Source: Nocardia panacis (GTDB lineage Bacteria; Actinomycetota; Actinomycetes; Mycobacteriales; Mycobacteriaceae). From it: DNA of 64,000 bases. Numbering within the stretch: the stretch's first letter is position 1; each line of letters starts with the position of its first letter. Positions 26,396 to 34,779 of the stretch are shown piece by piece. The position numbers and the translations under genes were made by a program. The notes beneath the pieces were generated by a model, which saw only the letters and a list, made by a program, of their open reading frames with translations, had not been told where the DNA came from and ran no database searches. The stretch is taken from assembly GCF_003598715.1 (NCBI RefSeq), contig NZ_QZFU01000019.1:496001-560000 (forward strand). Reading direction: 5' to 3'.

Positions 26396-27340
26396 TCACT
26401 CTTGCCGATACGGAAAGGCCCATGGCCGCAGCGGCGATCCGGTCGCGCCGCGCAGCCGCAAACAGGCCGCGAAGAAACCGAATTCGTACACTCGCGACTC
26501 GGCGAGCTCCTCCAGATCGAGCACCTCGATCAAGGGCGCGCCCGCCTCGGCGAGCAGGTAGGTGTGCACCGGTGTGTAGTTGTCCGGGTCGGCCGAGGGG
26601 CCCTGCTCGACGCACATGGTGTCGGAGCCGACGATCATCGCCCCGCTCTCCACCAGATGCACGGCGGCGGCACGCGTCAGGCCGGGCGGGTTCTCACCCC
26701 ACTGCTCGGCATCCGGCCAGGCCCGCATCCGACCCGTGCGCACCAGCACGACATCGCCGAGCCGAATCTCGACGCCTTGGGCGGCAAGACATTCCTCGAC
26801 ATCCTCGGGGGTGATCCCGTATCGGTCCGGGAGCATGTCGACGCCGCGCAGCGCCGCGAAGTCGAGCAGGATCCCGCGCGCCACGATCGGCGGCATCTTG
26901 TCCGCGCCGGAGACGCGCCAGTGCCGCGAACCCAGATGCTCCTTCTCGGTGAAGTTGTTGTAGATGCTGCCGTGGTAGCCGTAGTGATTGAGCGTGTCGA
27001 TGTGGGTGCCGGTGTGGGTGTACATCGTCATGGCGTCCCCGGAGTAGCTGATGTACTCCGTCATTTCCCGTGCGATACCCGGAAGCCCTTCCAGCACATT
27101 GCCGGACGGGGTGTGGGTCATCCAGATCTGATAGGGCGGATCACCGATCAGCTGCCACGACGGCATGCCGATGAAGTAGTCGACCGACAGATCGAACATT
27201 CGGCTCGCGTCGATATTGGCGATGACCTCCGCGCGGGATCGCGCGGTCATCAGGTTGAGCCTGCCGATCTGGTCATCGGGTCCGTAGGGGCTCGTGGCGA
27301 CCTGGCGGCCCGCGCCGGAGGACGGGTTGTTGTCAGCCAT
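26396..27340 (-). CDS. Cyclase-family (kynurenine formamidase-like) hydrolase
   Basis: The 314-residue protein starts at ATG 27340, with AAAGGAG 8 bp upstream; the same frame stays open far upstream by chance. The metal-binding HTGTHIDTLNH motif and a later SDTMCVEQG region identify the cyclase superfamily of Mn/Zn amide or ring hydrolases (KynB-like). Together with the amidase gene 80 bp upstream it suggests a hydrolytic ring- or amide-opening step. The substrate is unknown; polyketide 'cyclase' is a historical family name. Confidence 0.8.
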   Translation of the reverse strand: MADNNPSSGAGRQVATSPYGPDDQIGRLNLMTARSRAEVIANIDASRMFDLSVDYFIGMPSWQLIGDPPYQIWMTHTPSGNVLEGLPGIAREMTEYISYSGDAMTMYTHTGTHIDTLNHYGYHGSIYNNFTEKEHLGSRHWRVSGADKMPPIVARGILLDFAALRGVDMLPDRYGITPEDVEECLAAQGVEIRLGDVVLVRTGRMRAWPDAEQWGENPPGLTRAAAVHLVESGAMIVGSDTMCVEQGPSADPDNYTPVHTYLLAEAGAPLIEVLDLEELAESRVYEFGFFAACLRLRGATGSPLRPWAFPYRQE

Positions 27341-27420
27341 GTGTGTACTCCTTTGTTCAACACTTGCTGCTCTGGTGTCGCTTTTGGGCGACGGTGTGAC
27401 CATTGGCCACGGTGTGACGA

Positions 27421-29022
27421 CTAGTCGTCGGGGACCATCAGATGGAACTCGGTCCCGCGCTGGTAGGCGTCGGCGACTCGCAACACGGTCGCCTCGTCGA
27501 ATGGCCGTCCGACGAGTTGCATCGAGACGGGCATCCCCGCGTGGTCGAAGCCGACCGGAATGGCGCACGCGGGCAGTCCGGCCAGATTCCACTGCGAGTT
27601 GAACGAGGCGCTCGAATAGCGATCCATCATGGTGGGGTCGGTCTCGTCGAGCAGGCGCGCGCCGGTCGGCATCATCGGCATGGCCAGCACATCGCATTCG
27701 CGCATCACGGCGGCCACCTCCGCGCGGAACGCGGCGGCGATCCGCTGGGCCTGGATGTAGTCGGCGGCGGTGAAAAGTGCCGCGCGAGCGAGTAATCCGC
27801 GCAGATTGACCCCGTATTCGTCCCAGCGCGCGACCACAGTGTCGCGGTGATAGGCGAACGCCTCGCTCATGACGACGAGGGTGGCCGCGATCCGCGCCAT
27901 ATCGGCGTTGGGCAGTGCCACTTCCTTGACAACCGCACCCGCCGAGCGCAATTCGTCGACCGCGGCACGCACCGCGCGGGCGACCGGCTCGGCGACATTG
28001 CCGAGGTCGTAGAAGTAGCGCTCCGGCAGACCGATCCGCAGACCACGCACCGAACCATCGAGCGCGGCAAGATAATTCGGGACCGGCTGCACGCTCGACG
28101 CGGGATCGCTCGGATCGACGCCCGCCATGACCTGAAGCAGGAGCGCGCAATCGCGCGCGGATCGCGCGATCGGTCCCACCGTGTCGAGGGAGGCGGCCAG
28201 CGGCACCGCCCCCGTGATCGGCACCCGGCCGTAGCTCACTTTGAGCCCGGTGACGCCGTTCAGGGCCGCCGGATGCCGGATCGAACCCGTCGTATCGGTC
28301 GCGATGGCGCCCAAGGACATCCCGGAGGCCACCGCGATGGCCGCGCCGGAACTCGACCCGCCCGCGTAGTGCCGATCCGACCACGCATTGCGCGGCATCG
28401 GGAAACCCGAGGCCGGATCGTTCGGGCCGAGAGCGAATTCATTGGTCGTCGTCTTGCCGAGGACGATCGCGCCCGCCGCGCGCAACCGGGTCACCACCGT
28501 CGCGTCGCGGTCGCCGCGCCAATGCGGCGGTGGGACACGACTGTTGGCGCGGGTCGGTCCTTCGACGGTCGCGATGACATCCTTGATATTGAGCGGAATC
28601 CCGTGCAGCGGACCGCGATCCACGCCGCGGGCGAGTTCCCGATCGGCCTGATCTGCCGCCGCGATGGCGCTCTGCCGGAAGGTGCTCACATAGGCCCCGA
28701 ACCGGTCGTTCAACTGATCGATGCGCGCGAAGGCGGCCGTCACCAACTCGCGCGCCGAACTGGTGCCCGCGCGCAGGGCCGCGGCGGCGGCCTCGATCGT
28801 CACACCGGTGACCGAGGCTGCGGGATCGGCCGACCCGACCGCCCGGAACACCTTCGGCTTCGAGGTGTCGCGAGCGAGGCCGTCGGTCGCGGTGCGGTGG
28901 ATCTCGTCGGCCTGGTAGCGCAGCACCGGATAGTCGGCCACGATGGCGGCCAGTTCGGCCGGATCCATGCGTAGACCGAACACCTCCAGCAGCGCCCGCA
29001 CCCGCTGTTCGTCGGAATTCAT
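27421..29022 (-). CDS. Amidase-signature-family hydrolase
   Basis: The 533-residue protein has the Ser-Ser-Lys triad motifs of the amidase signature family: Lys in LNIKDVIAT, the Ser-rich YAGGSSSGAAIAVASG loop, and the nucleophile in TDTTGSIRHPAALNGVTGLK, split here by position near 250-270. The usual DTGGS is DTTGS. About 70 N-terminal residues precede the fold (QRVRALLEVFGLRMDP), as in AtzE/biuret-type amidases. It hydrolyses an unknown amide, or an ester. It begins 10 bp after the acyl-CoA dehydrogenase stop within the operon. Confidence 0.85.
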   Translation of the reverse strand: MNSDEQRVRALLEVFGLRMDPAELAAIVADYPVLRYQADEIHRTATDGLARDTSKPKVFRAVGSADPAASVTGVTIEAAAAALRAGTSSARELVTAAFARIDQLNDRFGAYVSTFRQSAIAAADQADRELARGVDRGPLHGIPLNIKDVIATVEGPTRANSRVPPPHWRGDRDATVVTRLRAAGAIVLGKTTTNEFALGPNDPASGFPMPRNAWSDRHYAGGSSSGAAIAVASGMSLGAIATDTTGSIRHPAALNGVTGLKVSYGRVPITGAVPLAASLDTVGPIARSARDCALLLQVMAGVDPSDPASSVQPVPNYLAALDGSVRGLRIGLPERYFYDLGNVAEPVARAVRAAVDELRSAGAVVKEVALPNADMARIAATLVVMSEAFAYHRDTVVARWDEYGVNLRGLLARAALFTAADYIQAQRIAAAFRAEVAAVMRECDVLAMPMMPTGARLLDETDPTMMDRYSSASFNSQWNLAGLPACAIPVGFDHAGMPVSMQLVGRPFDEATVLRVADAYQRGTEFHLMVPDD

Positions 29023-29032
29023 CGCGCATCCG

Positions 29033-30217
29033 TCATCGGTCGAGCAGGCCCTTGTAGCGGCCGCGCAGCATATCGCGGCTGACGATCATCTTCTGGGTTT
29101 CGGTGGTGCCCTCACCGATCCGGCGGATCCGCAGTTCGCGGTACCAGCGTTCCAGCGGCAGGTCCTTGGTCACGCCGTAGCCGCCGTGGATCTGGATGGC
29201 GCGGTCGACCACGCGGCCCGCCGCCTCGGTCGCGACGATCTTGGCGAGGGCCACCTCGCTGCGGAACGGTTGACCGCTGTCGGCGCGCTCGGCCGCGTCC
29301 AGGACGAAGAACGCCGCCGAGCGCAGATCGATCTCATTGTCGACGAGCATCCACTGAATGCCCTCGTGGTCGGCGAGTTTGGCGCCGAATACCGAACGGG
29401 TGCCCGCGTACTCGACGGCCATCCGATGGGCCGCCATCGCCACGCCGACACAGCCTGCGGCGTAGGGGATCCGATTCTTGGTCAATCGCTCGCTCGCCAG
29501 CGCGAATCCGCCGCCGACCTCGCCGAGCACATTCTCGGCGGGCACGCGCACATCCTCGAAACTCAACTCGGTCGGGTAGTGGCCGGACCGCAGTGTGTGG
29601 ATTACGCGACGCACCGAGAATCCGGGGGTGTCCGCGTCGACGATGAAGCAGGTGATGCCGTCGCGACCGGAACCGGGTTCACCGGTGCGGGCGAATACCA
29701 ACCCGAAATCGGCCGTATCGGCGCCGCTGATGAAGACCTTGCTGCCGTTGATGACCCAGTCGGTGCCGTGCTGCTTGGCCCTGGTCTGGATGGACCGCGC
29801 CGGATCGCTCCCGCCCGCGGGTTCGGTCAACCCGAAGAACGAACTCTTCTCCCCACGCAGGATCGGAAAGAGGTACTTCTCCTTCTGCGCGTCGGTCGCC
29901 TCGTACAACTGGGCCATATCCTGCTGACCGAACGCGGCGTAGCACGGGGAGTAGAGCCCGGCGCGGTGCTGGGCCATCTCCATCGCCAGCAGGGTGCGGG
30001 TCACCGTATCGGCGCCGACACCGCCCAATTCCTCCGGGACGTCCAGGTTGTAGAGCCCCATCTGCTTGGTTTTGGCGCGGAGTCGGGCCAGCACGGGCTC
30101 GCTCAACTCGCTCTCGTCGGGATCGAGTTCCAATTCCAACGGGAGGATCTCGGTGCGGACGAACCGCCGAACATTATCGATCAGATCTTTTTGCAGATCG
30201 GTCGGGACGAAACCCAT
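29033..30217 (-). CDS. Acyl-CoA dehydrogenase
   Basis: The 394-residue flavoprotein has the FAD/substrate motif FFGLTEPAGGSDP, the FISGADTADFGLVF strand region and C-terminal IHGGYGVTKDLPLERWYREL. It ends with IGEGTTETQKM, whose Glu is at the classic catalytic base position of medium/short-chain enzymes. It introduces a 2,3 double bond into an acyl-CoA. It follows the small gene at 30236 by 18 bp in the leftward operon and probably acts after CoA activation by the CaiB-like transferase. Confidence 0.9.
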   Translation of the reverse strand: MGFVPTDLQKDLIDNVRRFVRTEILPLELELDPDESELSEPVLARLRAKTKQMGLYNLDVPEELGGVGADTVTRTLLAMEMAQHRAGLYSPCYAAFGQQDMAQLYEATDAQKEKYLFPILRGEKSSFFGLTEPAGGSDPARSIQTRAKQHGTDWVINGSKVFISGADTADFGLVFARTGEPGSGRDGITCFIVDADTPGFSVRRVIHTLRSGHYPTELSFEDVRVPAENVLGEVGGGFALASERLTKNRIPYAAGCVGVAMAAHRMAVEYAGTRSVFGAKLADHEGIQWMLVDNEIDLRSAAFFVLDAAERADSGQPFRSEVALAKIVATEAAGRVVDRAIQIHGGYGVTKDLPLERWYRELRIRRIGEGTTETQKMIVSRDMLRGRYKGLLDR

Positions 30218-30235
30218 TTGTGGCTACTCCAATTT

Positions 30236-30562
30236 CTAATTCGGTCGAATGTGTCCGGTCGGCGCCGCCGTGCCCGCCAGGTTCTGCGGCGGTCTGCCGA
30301 ACTCATTCGTGAATACCTGCACCAGTTCGCGGAAGCGCGAGAGGTAGGCATTGGTCCGCTCGTATCGGAAGGTGAGTCCCGGTTGGGTGTCGATCCATTC
30401 CTCGAGCCTGCCGCGCATCCCGAACAGGCTGCCGCCGCCCGCGAAATCGATGACGATGATGCCGTGCTCGTCGGAGATCTGATAGACGCCGACCGACGCG
30501 GGCACCCGCGCGACGGCCTCGATCGTGAGCGGTGTCCACTCCTTGGTCATGAAGATACTCAT
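30236..30562 (-). CDS. Small protein of possible GIY-YIG-like fold (DUF7508-like)
   Basis: The 108-residue protein overlaps the AtuA-like stop by 4 bp (ATGA), so it is translationally coupled inside the catabolic operon. The order SVGVYQISDEHGIIVIDF, then a glycine-rich turn, GRLEEWI and FRYERTNAYLSRFRELVQVF, resembles the GIY-YIG-like pattern (a strand pair, then Arg and Glu helices) of the DUF7508 type. The GIY tyrosine strand is partly kept (GVY), but the second YIG is absent, so nuclease activity is unlikely. Its role in catabolism is unknown. Confidence 0.6.
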   Translation of the reverse strand: MSIFMTKEWTPLTIEAVARVPASVGVYQISDEHGIIVIDFAGGGSLFGMRGRLEEWIDTQPGLTFRYERTNAYLSRFRELVQVFTNEFGRPPQNLAGTAAPTGHIRPN

Positions 30563-32388
30563 TTTGTCGCGACCTCCTCGGGTGCGTTCGGGATGGCGGG
30601 GCCATTCACCAGCAGTGCTCGCGGCATTTCCACGAAGCGTGAGCGCAAGTATTCGGCCAAACCCTTGGCCTGCGGATCCGGTCGGGTCGTCGCGGCGACG
30701 CCCTCGCCGAGCAGACCGCGCACCACGAAATTGACGGCCCGCAGGTTCGGCAGTTCGTACCGGTCGATCCGCGACTCGGCCGCCTCGGTGAGCAAGGCGC
30801 GCAGTCGCGATTCATCCAGGTAGGACCGCAACCATTCATAGGCTTCGTCCGAGCGCGCCCAGAATCCGATATTGGCGTCGCCGCCTTTGTCGCCCGAGCG
30901 CGCGCCGATGAGTCGACCCAGTGGCACGGAAACCGTTTCTCCTTCATCGGGCCTGCGCGCGGTGGTCGACACCGGACCGTCATCCGGCCGATACGGCTCG
31001 GTCGGTGGGCGCGGCACGGGCAGTCGCCGACCGTCCTGGAATACCACCGCGGGATCCAGCACATCGGCGGGCACCAGCGCGGGCCAATAGACACCGTAGG
31101 AGGTGGCCGCGCGGTCGGCCCGCTCGACATACAGGCCGGGGAAGGTCCCAAGGCCGAATTCCGCGACGGCGTTGAAGAAGCGCCTGCCCGCCTTGTGCTC
31201 GCTGGGATCCTTCACGGTGACCCGCAGTCGGGCCTCGGCCGAGAAATTGTCCGGCGCGTTCGGGGTGTCGGTGCGTAGCAGTCGGATATCGGTTTCGGCG
31301 AAATCGTCGAGACCGCCGAACGCGTCATCGAGACACTGGAGGGCGAAATCGGCCTTGGCCTCGATATCCAGCCCGGTGAGCACGAATACCGCGCTATTGC
31401 GATACCCGCCGTGGTAGTTCAGGCAGACCTTGGCGACATCCGGGGCCGGGCGACCGCGCACACCGGCAACCTTGACCCGGTCCGGCCCGTCGTCGGTCAG
31501 TTCGATCGTGTCGAATCGGGTGACGACATCGGGATTCAGGTAATCCGGTGCACCGATTTCGTAGAGGATCTGCGCGGTGACCGTTTCGACCGTCACCGCG
31601 CCGCCGGTGTCGGGGTGTTTCGTGATGACGCAGCTACCGTCCGGCGCGATCTCCGCGAGCGGATAGCCGAGTCGGCGGAACTTCGGCAATTCGGTGAAGA
31701 ACGAGTAATTGCCACCGGTGGCCTGCGGCCCGCATTCGAGGATGTGGCCCGCGACCACGGCGCCTGCCAGCCGGTCGAAGTCGTCGAGCTGCCAATCGAA
31801 GGCCCACGCCGCCGGGCCGACCACCAGCGAGGCGTCGGTCACTCGCGGGCATACGACGATATCCGCGCCTCCGCGCAGCGCCTCGGTGATCCCCCACGCA
31901 CCGAGGTAGGCATTCGCCGTCACCGGCTGCACACCTGCTTCGGCGAGGCTTTGTCCGGTGCTCATATTGGCGAGCGGCTGCCCCTGGCTCTGCAAATCGC
32001 CGAGACGATCCAAGAGGTCGTCGCCCTCGACATGGGCGATACTCGGCCGCAGGCCGAGCTTCTCGGCGAGCAGTCCGAGCTGCCGCGCGAGACCGTTCGG
32101 ATTGAGCCCACCCGCGTTGGTGACCACCTTGATATTGCGATCGAGGCAGGTTCCGAGAATCTGCTCCATTTGCTTCAGAAAGGTCGTCGCATAGCCCGCT
32201 TCGGGATCGCGCTGTCGGCTCTTCCAGAGAATCAGCATGGTGAGCTCGGCGAGGTAGTCACCGGTCAGCACATCCAGCGGACCGCCCTCGACCATTTCAC
32301 GGGCGGCGGAGAATCGGTCACCGTAGTATCCGGAACAATTTCCGATTCGGAGGATGTCGCGGGTAGCCGGCATGAGCACCTTCTTCAT
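30559..32388 (-). CDS. AtuA-like protein (acyclic terpene utilisation family, DUF1446)
   Basis: The 609-residue protein matches the AtuA family across its length: RIGNCSGYYGDRFSAAREM at the start, VVTNAGGLNPNGLARQL, VCPRVTDASLVVGPAAW and ECGPQATGGNYSFF in the main domain. The C-terminal AtuA-like ferredoxin-fold domain (about 505-590) contains LIGARSGDKGGDANIGF. In Pseudomonas, AtuA is needed for citronellol/geraniol breakdown, though its reaction is not settled. Actinobacterial homologues sit with CaiB and MaoC genes, exactly as here. It points to an isoprenoid or branched acyl substrate. Confidence 0.85.
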   Translation of the reverse strand: MKKVLMPATRDILRIGNCSGYYGDRFSAAREMVEGGPLDVLTGDYLAELTMLILWKSRQRDPEAGYATTFLKQMEQILGTCLDRNIKVVTNAGGLNPNGLARQLGLLAEKLGLRPSIAHVEGDDLLDRLGDLQSQGQPLANMSTGQSLAEAGVQPVTANAYLGAWGITEALRGGADIVVCPRVTDASLVVGPAAWAFDWQLDDFDRLAGAVVAGHILECGPQATGGNYSFFTELPKFRRLGYPLAEIAPDGSCVITKHPDTGGAVTVETVTAQILYEIGAPDYLNPDVVTRFDTIELTDDGPDRVKVAGVRGRPAPDVAKVCLNYHGGYRNSAVFVLTGLDIEAKADFALQCLDDAFGGLDDFAETDIRLLRTDTPNAPDNFSAEARLRVTVKDPSEHKAGRRFFNAVAEFGLGTFPGLYVERADRAATSYGVYWPALVPADVLDPAVVFQDGRRLPVPRPPTEPYRPDDGPVSTTARRPDEGETVSVPLGRLIGARSGDKGGDANIGFWARSDEAYEWLRSYLDESRLRALLTEAAESRIDRYELPNLRAVNFVVRGLLGEGVAATTRPDPQAKGLAEYLRSRFVEMPRALLVNGPAIPNAPEEVATK

Positions 32389-32418
32389 TGAATCGTTTCG
32401 CGATCGCCGAGGCGGCGA

Positions 32419-32871
32419 TCACACTGGCAGTGCGACGGACGCGGTCCCGACGGCGCAGACCGTCGCATCGGATTCCCGGATCTCCTCGAGGCCGAGATGG
32501 ACCAATCCGCTGTGGTCGTCGACCTTTTCGACCCCGGTGACCGTGCCCGCACAGATCAGCACGTCACCGGGGACGGCGAAACGCTTGACCGTGACGGCGA
32601 GCCTGGTCAGGCGGCCGCGCGCACCCATCCAGTCCGTGCACAGCCGGGTCAGGAAGGCGCCGTGCAGATGCGACTGCACCAGCACATCCGGATAACCCTC
32701 GACCGCCGCGTAATCGCTGTCGAAATGAATGCGGTGGGTATTCCAGGTCACCGCACTGTATCGGAACAACTGCACGCGGGTCGGCGTATTTCGCAATTCC
32801 GGCAATCGGTCACCGATCCCGACCGCACCGAAACGAAGATCGCTGCCCGCGGCGGCGACAGAACTGTTCAT
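32419..32871 (-). CDS. MaoC-type hot-dog dehydratase/hydratase
   Basis: The 150-residue protein has the MaoC core with WNTHRIHFDSDYAAVEGYPDVLVQ, followed by a hot-dog helix HLHGAFLTRLCTDW. The HRIHFD motif replaces the usual DxNPIH but keeps a catalytic His. It overlaps the next hot-dog gene by 4 bp. Such adjacent half-size hot-dog genes typically form a heterodimeric enoyl-CoA hydratase or mesaconyl-CoA hydratase-like enzyme. Confidence 0.8.
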   Translation of the reverse strand: MNSSVAAAGSDLRFGAVGIGDRLPELRNTPTRVQLFRYSAVTWNTHRIHFDSDYAAVEGYPDVLVQSHLHGAFLTRLCTDWMGARGRLTRLAVTVKRFAVPGDVLICAGTVTGVEKVDDHSGLVHLGLEEIRESDATVCAVGTASVALPV

Positions 32872-33371
32872 CGGAGCAGAACCTTCCGTATCGATGTCAG
32901 CAGAGTCTTTCCGACTTCGTCGACGAATTCGTGTCGATAGCTGACGACAATGAATTTCCCCCTGCTCCCTTCGCGCAATTCGGCGTCGACCATCATCGAT
33001 CGCTCGACGAGCGAGGTGCCCGCCGCGATGGGAGCGTGGAATTCCATATCCTCTCCCCCGCCCATGACCCGGACGCCCTCGGTGGGCAGTCCGGTCAATT
33101 GGATGGCCTTCGGAACACCGTCCGTGCGCATATCCGTCTCCGCGGGCCCCTCATCCCAACTGCTGACCGCGGTGACGAAATTCGGCGGGGCGATGATGTC
33201 GACATATCCGCAACTGCGCGCGAATTCGGTGTCGTAGTACAGCGGATTGGTTTCGCCGATCGCGCGCGCGTACCTGCGGATCATCAGACCGGTGATCCGG
33301 CCGATCGAATGGCTGGTCTCGACACCGATACTGGTGCGGATCGACTCCAACAATGCCTCGTCGACGGGCAT
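32868..33371 (-). CDS. FAS1-like/MaoC N-terminal hot-dog dehydratase subunit
   Basis: The 167-residue protein starts at ATG 33371, behind GGAGAG. SHSIGRITGLMIRRYARAIGETNPLYYD and CGYVDIIAPPNFVTA mark the MaoC_dehydrat_N (FAS1-like dehydratase) domain. This usually lacks the full catalytic dyad and completes the active site of its MaoC partner, here the overlapping gene downstream. The pair is predicted to hydrate an enoyl-CoA in the pathway of the operon. Confidence 0.8.
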   Translation of the reverse strand: MPVDEALLESIRTSIGVETSHSIGRITGLMIRRYARAIGETNPLYYDTEFARSCGYVDIIAPPNFVTAVSSWDEGPAETDMRTDGVPKAIQLTGLPTEGVRVMGGGEDMEFHAPIAAGTSLVERSMMVDAELREGSRGKFIVVSYRHEFVDEVGKTLLTSIRKVLLR

Positions 33372-33379
33372 GAACTCTC

Positions 33380-34576
33380 CTAAACGACTTTGCGGTCGCG
33401 CAATCGCGCGAGGTCGGCGGTGTCCAGGCCGAGTCGATCCCGCAGGACCTCCTCGGTGTGCGCGCCGAGCGCGGGCGCGGGCGCGGCAGGCACCGGCGGG
33501 GACGCGGCGAGCCGCAGCGGGGTGCCGAGCACATAGGACTCGCGTCCCGCTTCGTCGCGCACCGGCTGGATCATGGCGCCGGAGCCGACGAGCGGTCCGT
33601 GCATCAGATCGGACAGGCCGAGCACCGGCGCGCACGGCACGCGCAACTGCTGCAACCGCTCGACGACATCGTCTCTGGTGGTGGTCGCGGTCCAGGCGCC
33701 GACGATCTCGTCGAGTTCGTCCATCCGCGCCACCCTGGCGGGCGGTGAGCCGAAGGCCGGATCGTCGGCGAGGTCCGCACGGGCCATGAGTCCGCACAGC
33801 GATTTCCAGTGCGCGTCGTTCATGCAGAGGATGGCGACCCAGCCGTCCGAGGTCGGGTACACGTTGTACGGGCACACCGCCAATCCGCTGTGCCGGTTGC
33901 CCGTTCGTTCCGGAAGCGTCGCCTTGCTGTCGAGATAGCCCGCGATGCTCGAGGTCAGTGAGGGGACGACCGCGTCCTGCATCGCCACTTCGACGTGCTG
34001 GCCCCGTCCGGTCACCGTGCGCTGGTAGAGCGCGGCGGTGATCGCGGCCATGAGGTGGGTGCCGCCGAAGAAGTCCGCGATGGCAGGCCCCGCCTTGGTG
34101 GGCGGCTGGTCGGGCTGCCCCGTGGTGGCCATGACGCCGGTCATCGCTTGGATCGTGAGGTCCATGGCGCGGTGCGCGGCCTGTGGCGTCCGGGCGCCGT
34201 AGCCCCGCCCGGAGGCGAGGATGATCCGCTCGTTCACCTCGGCGAGCACGTCGTAGTCGAGGGACAGCCGCGCCAGGGTGCCGGGGCTGAAATTCTCGAC
34301 CACGATGTCGGCGCGTTCGACCAGGCGCAGGAACAGTGCGCGGCCCTCGGCGTCCTTGAGATTGAGGCGCAGACTCTTCTTTCCGCCGTTGAGCAGGTCG
34401 AAGGCCGCGGTCTGCTGCTCGTCGACGACCCGCCACCGGACCGGCTCGCCGCCGAACGGTTCGATCTTGATGATCTCGGCGCCGAGCTGCGCGAGCAGTG
34501 TGGTGCAGTAGGGACCGTTGTAGACCTGGCTCAGGTCAAGCACGACGATGCCGTCGAGTGCCCGCTGGGTTGTCAC
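33380..34576 (-). CDS. CaiB/BaiF-type (class III) CoA-transferase
   Basis: The 398-residue protein starts at GTG 34576, with GGGAGAGG about 8 bp upstream. Landmarks are LDGIVVLDLSQVYNGPYCTTLLAQLGAEIIKIE in parts, the catalytic Asp region RAMDLTIQAMTGVM, and a second domain with VCPYNVYPTSDGWVAI. The family moves CoA from one acyl-CoA to a carboxylic acid. It is the first gene of the long leftward operon and would activate the free acid that enters the pathway. A 21-bp operator copy lies 149 bp upstream. Confidence 0.9.
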   Translation of the reverse strand: MTTQRALDGIVVLDLSQVYNGPYCTTLLAQLGAEIIKIEPFGGEPVRWRVVDEQQTAAFDLLNGGKKSLRLNLKDAEGRALFLRLVERADIVVENFSPGTLARLSLDYDVLAEVNERIILASGRGYGARTPQAAHRAMDLTIQAMTGVMATTGQPDQPPTKAGPAIADFFGGTHLMAAITAALYQRTVTGRGQHVEVAMQDAVVPSLTSSIAGYLDSKATLPERTGNRHSGLAVCPYNVYPTSDGWVAILCMNDAHWKSLCGLMARADLADDPAFGSPPARVARMDELDEIVGAWTATTTRDDVVERLQQLRVPCAPVLGLSDLMHGPLVGSGAMIQPVRDEAGRESYVLGTPLRLAASPPVPAAPAPALGAHTEEVLRDRLGLDTADLARLRDRKVV

Positions 34577-34724
34577 CGAGGATCCTCTCCCTTGAGGACG
34601 GTGCGATGTGCGTAGAGGCCATCGCGATTTCTTGCGTTTCATCCGAGGAATTCGCCGACAGGTGGTGTGCGGCGAGTCTCGGATCAGCTTGCCGGAAATT
34701 CACTGCCGGAGGGCGTGACCAAAA

Positions 34725-34745
34725 ACATACTACTGCGTAGGTGGT
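34725..34745. promoter_or_regulatory. TetR-type operator copy A
   Basis: This is one of seven 21-bp near-palindromes in the window, with core CATACTACTGCGTAGGTGG. It lies upstream of the CaiB-headed leftward operon, and just past the 3' end of the convergent-side acyl-CoA dehydrogenase gene. Confidence 0.75.
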
Positions 34746-34779
34746 TTCGTCAATGCCGAGCGGAACGGCTTTCCCGAGG

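Noticed and set aside
26396..28384. Extended N-terminus (662 codons) for the cyclase gene
   Set aside because: The true start is ATG 27340 with AAAGGAG; upstream sequence is arginine-rich and lies within the amidase gene.
28943..30823. Rightward 626-codon frame opposite the acyl-CoA dehydrogenase
   Set aside because: Complementary-strand shadow; the opposite strand has a full acyl-CoA dehydrogenase with catalytic residues.
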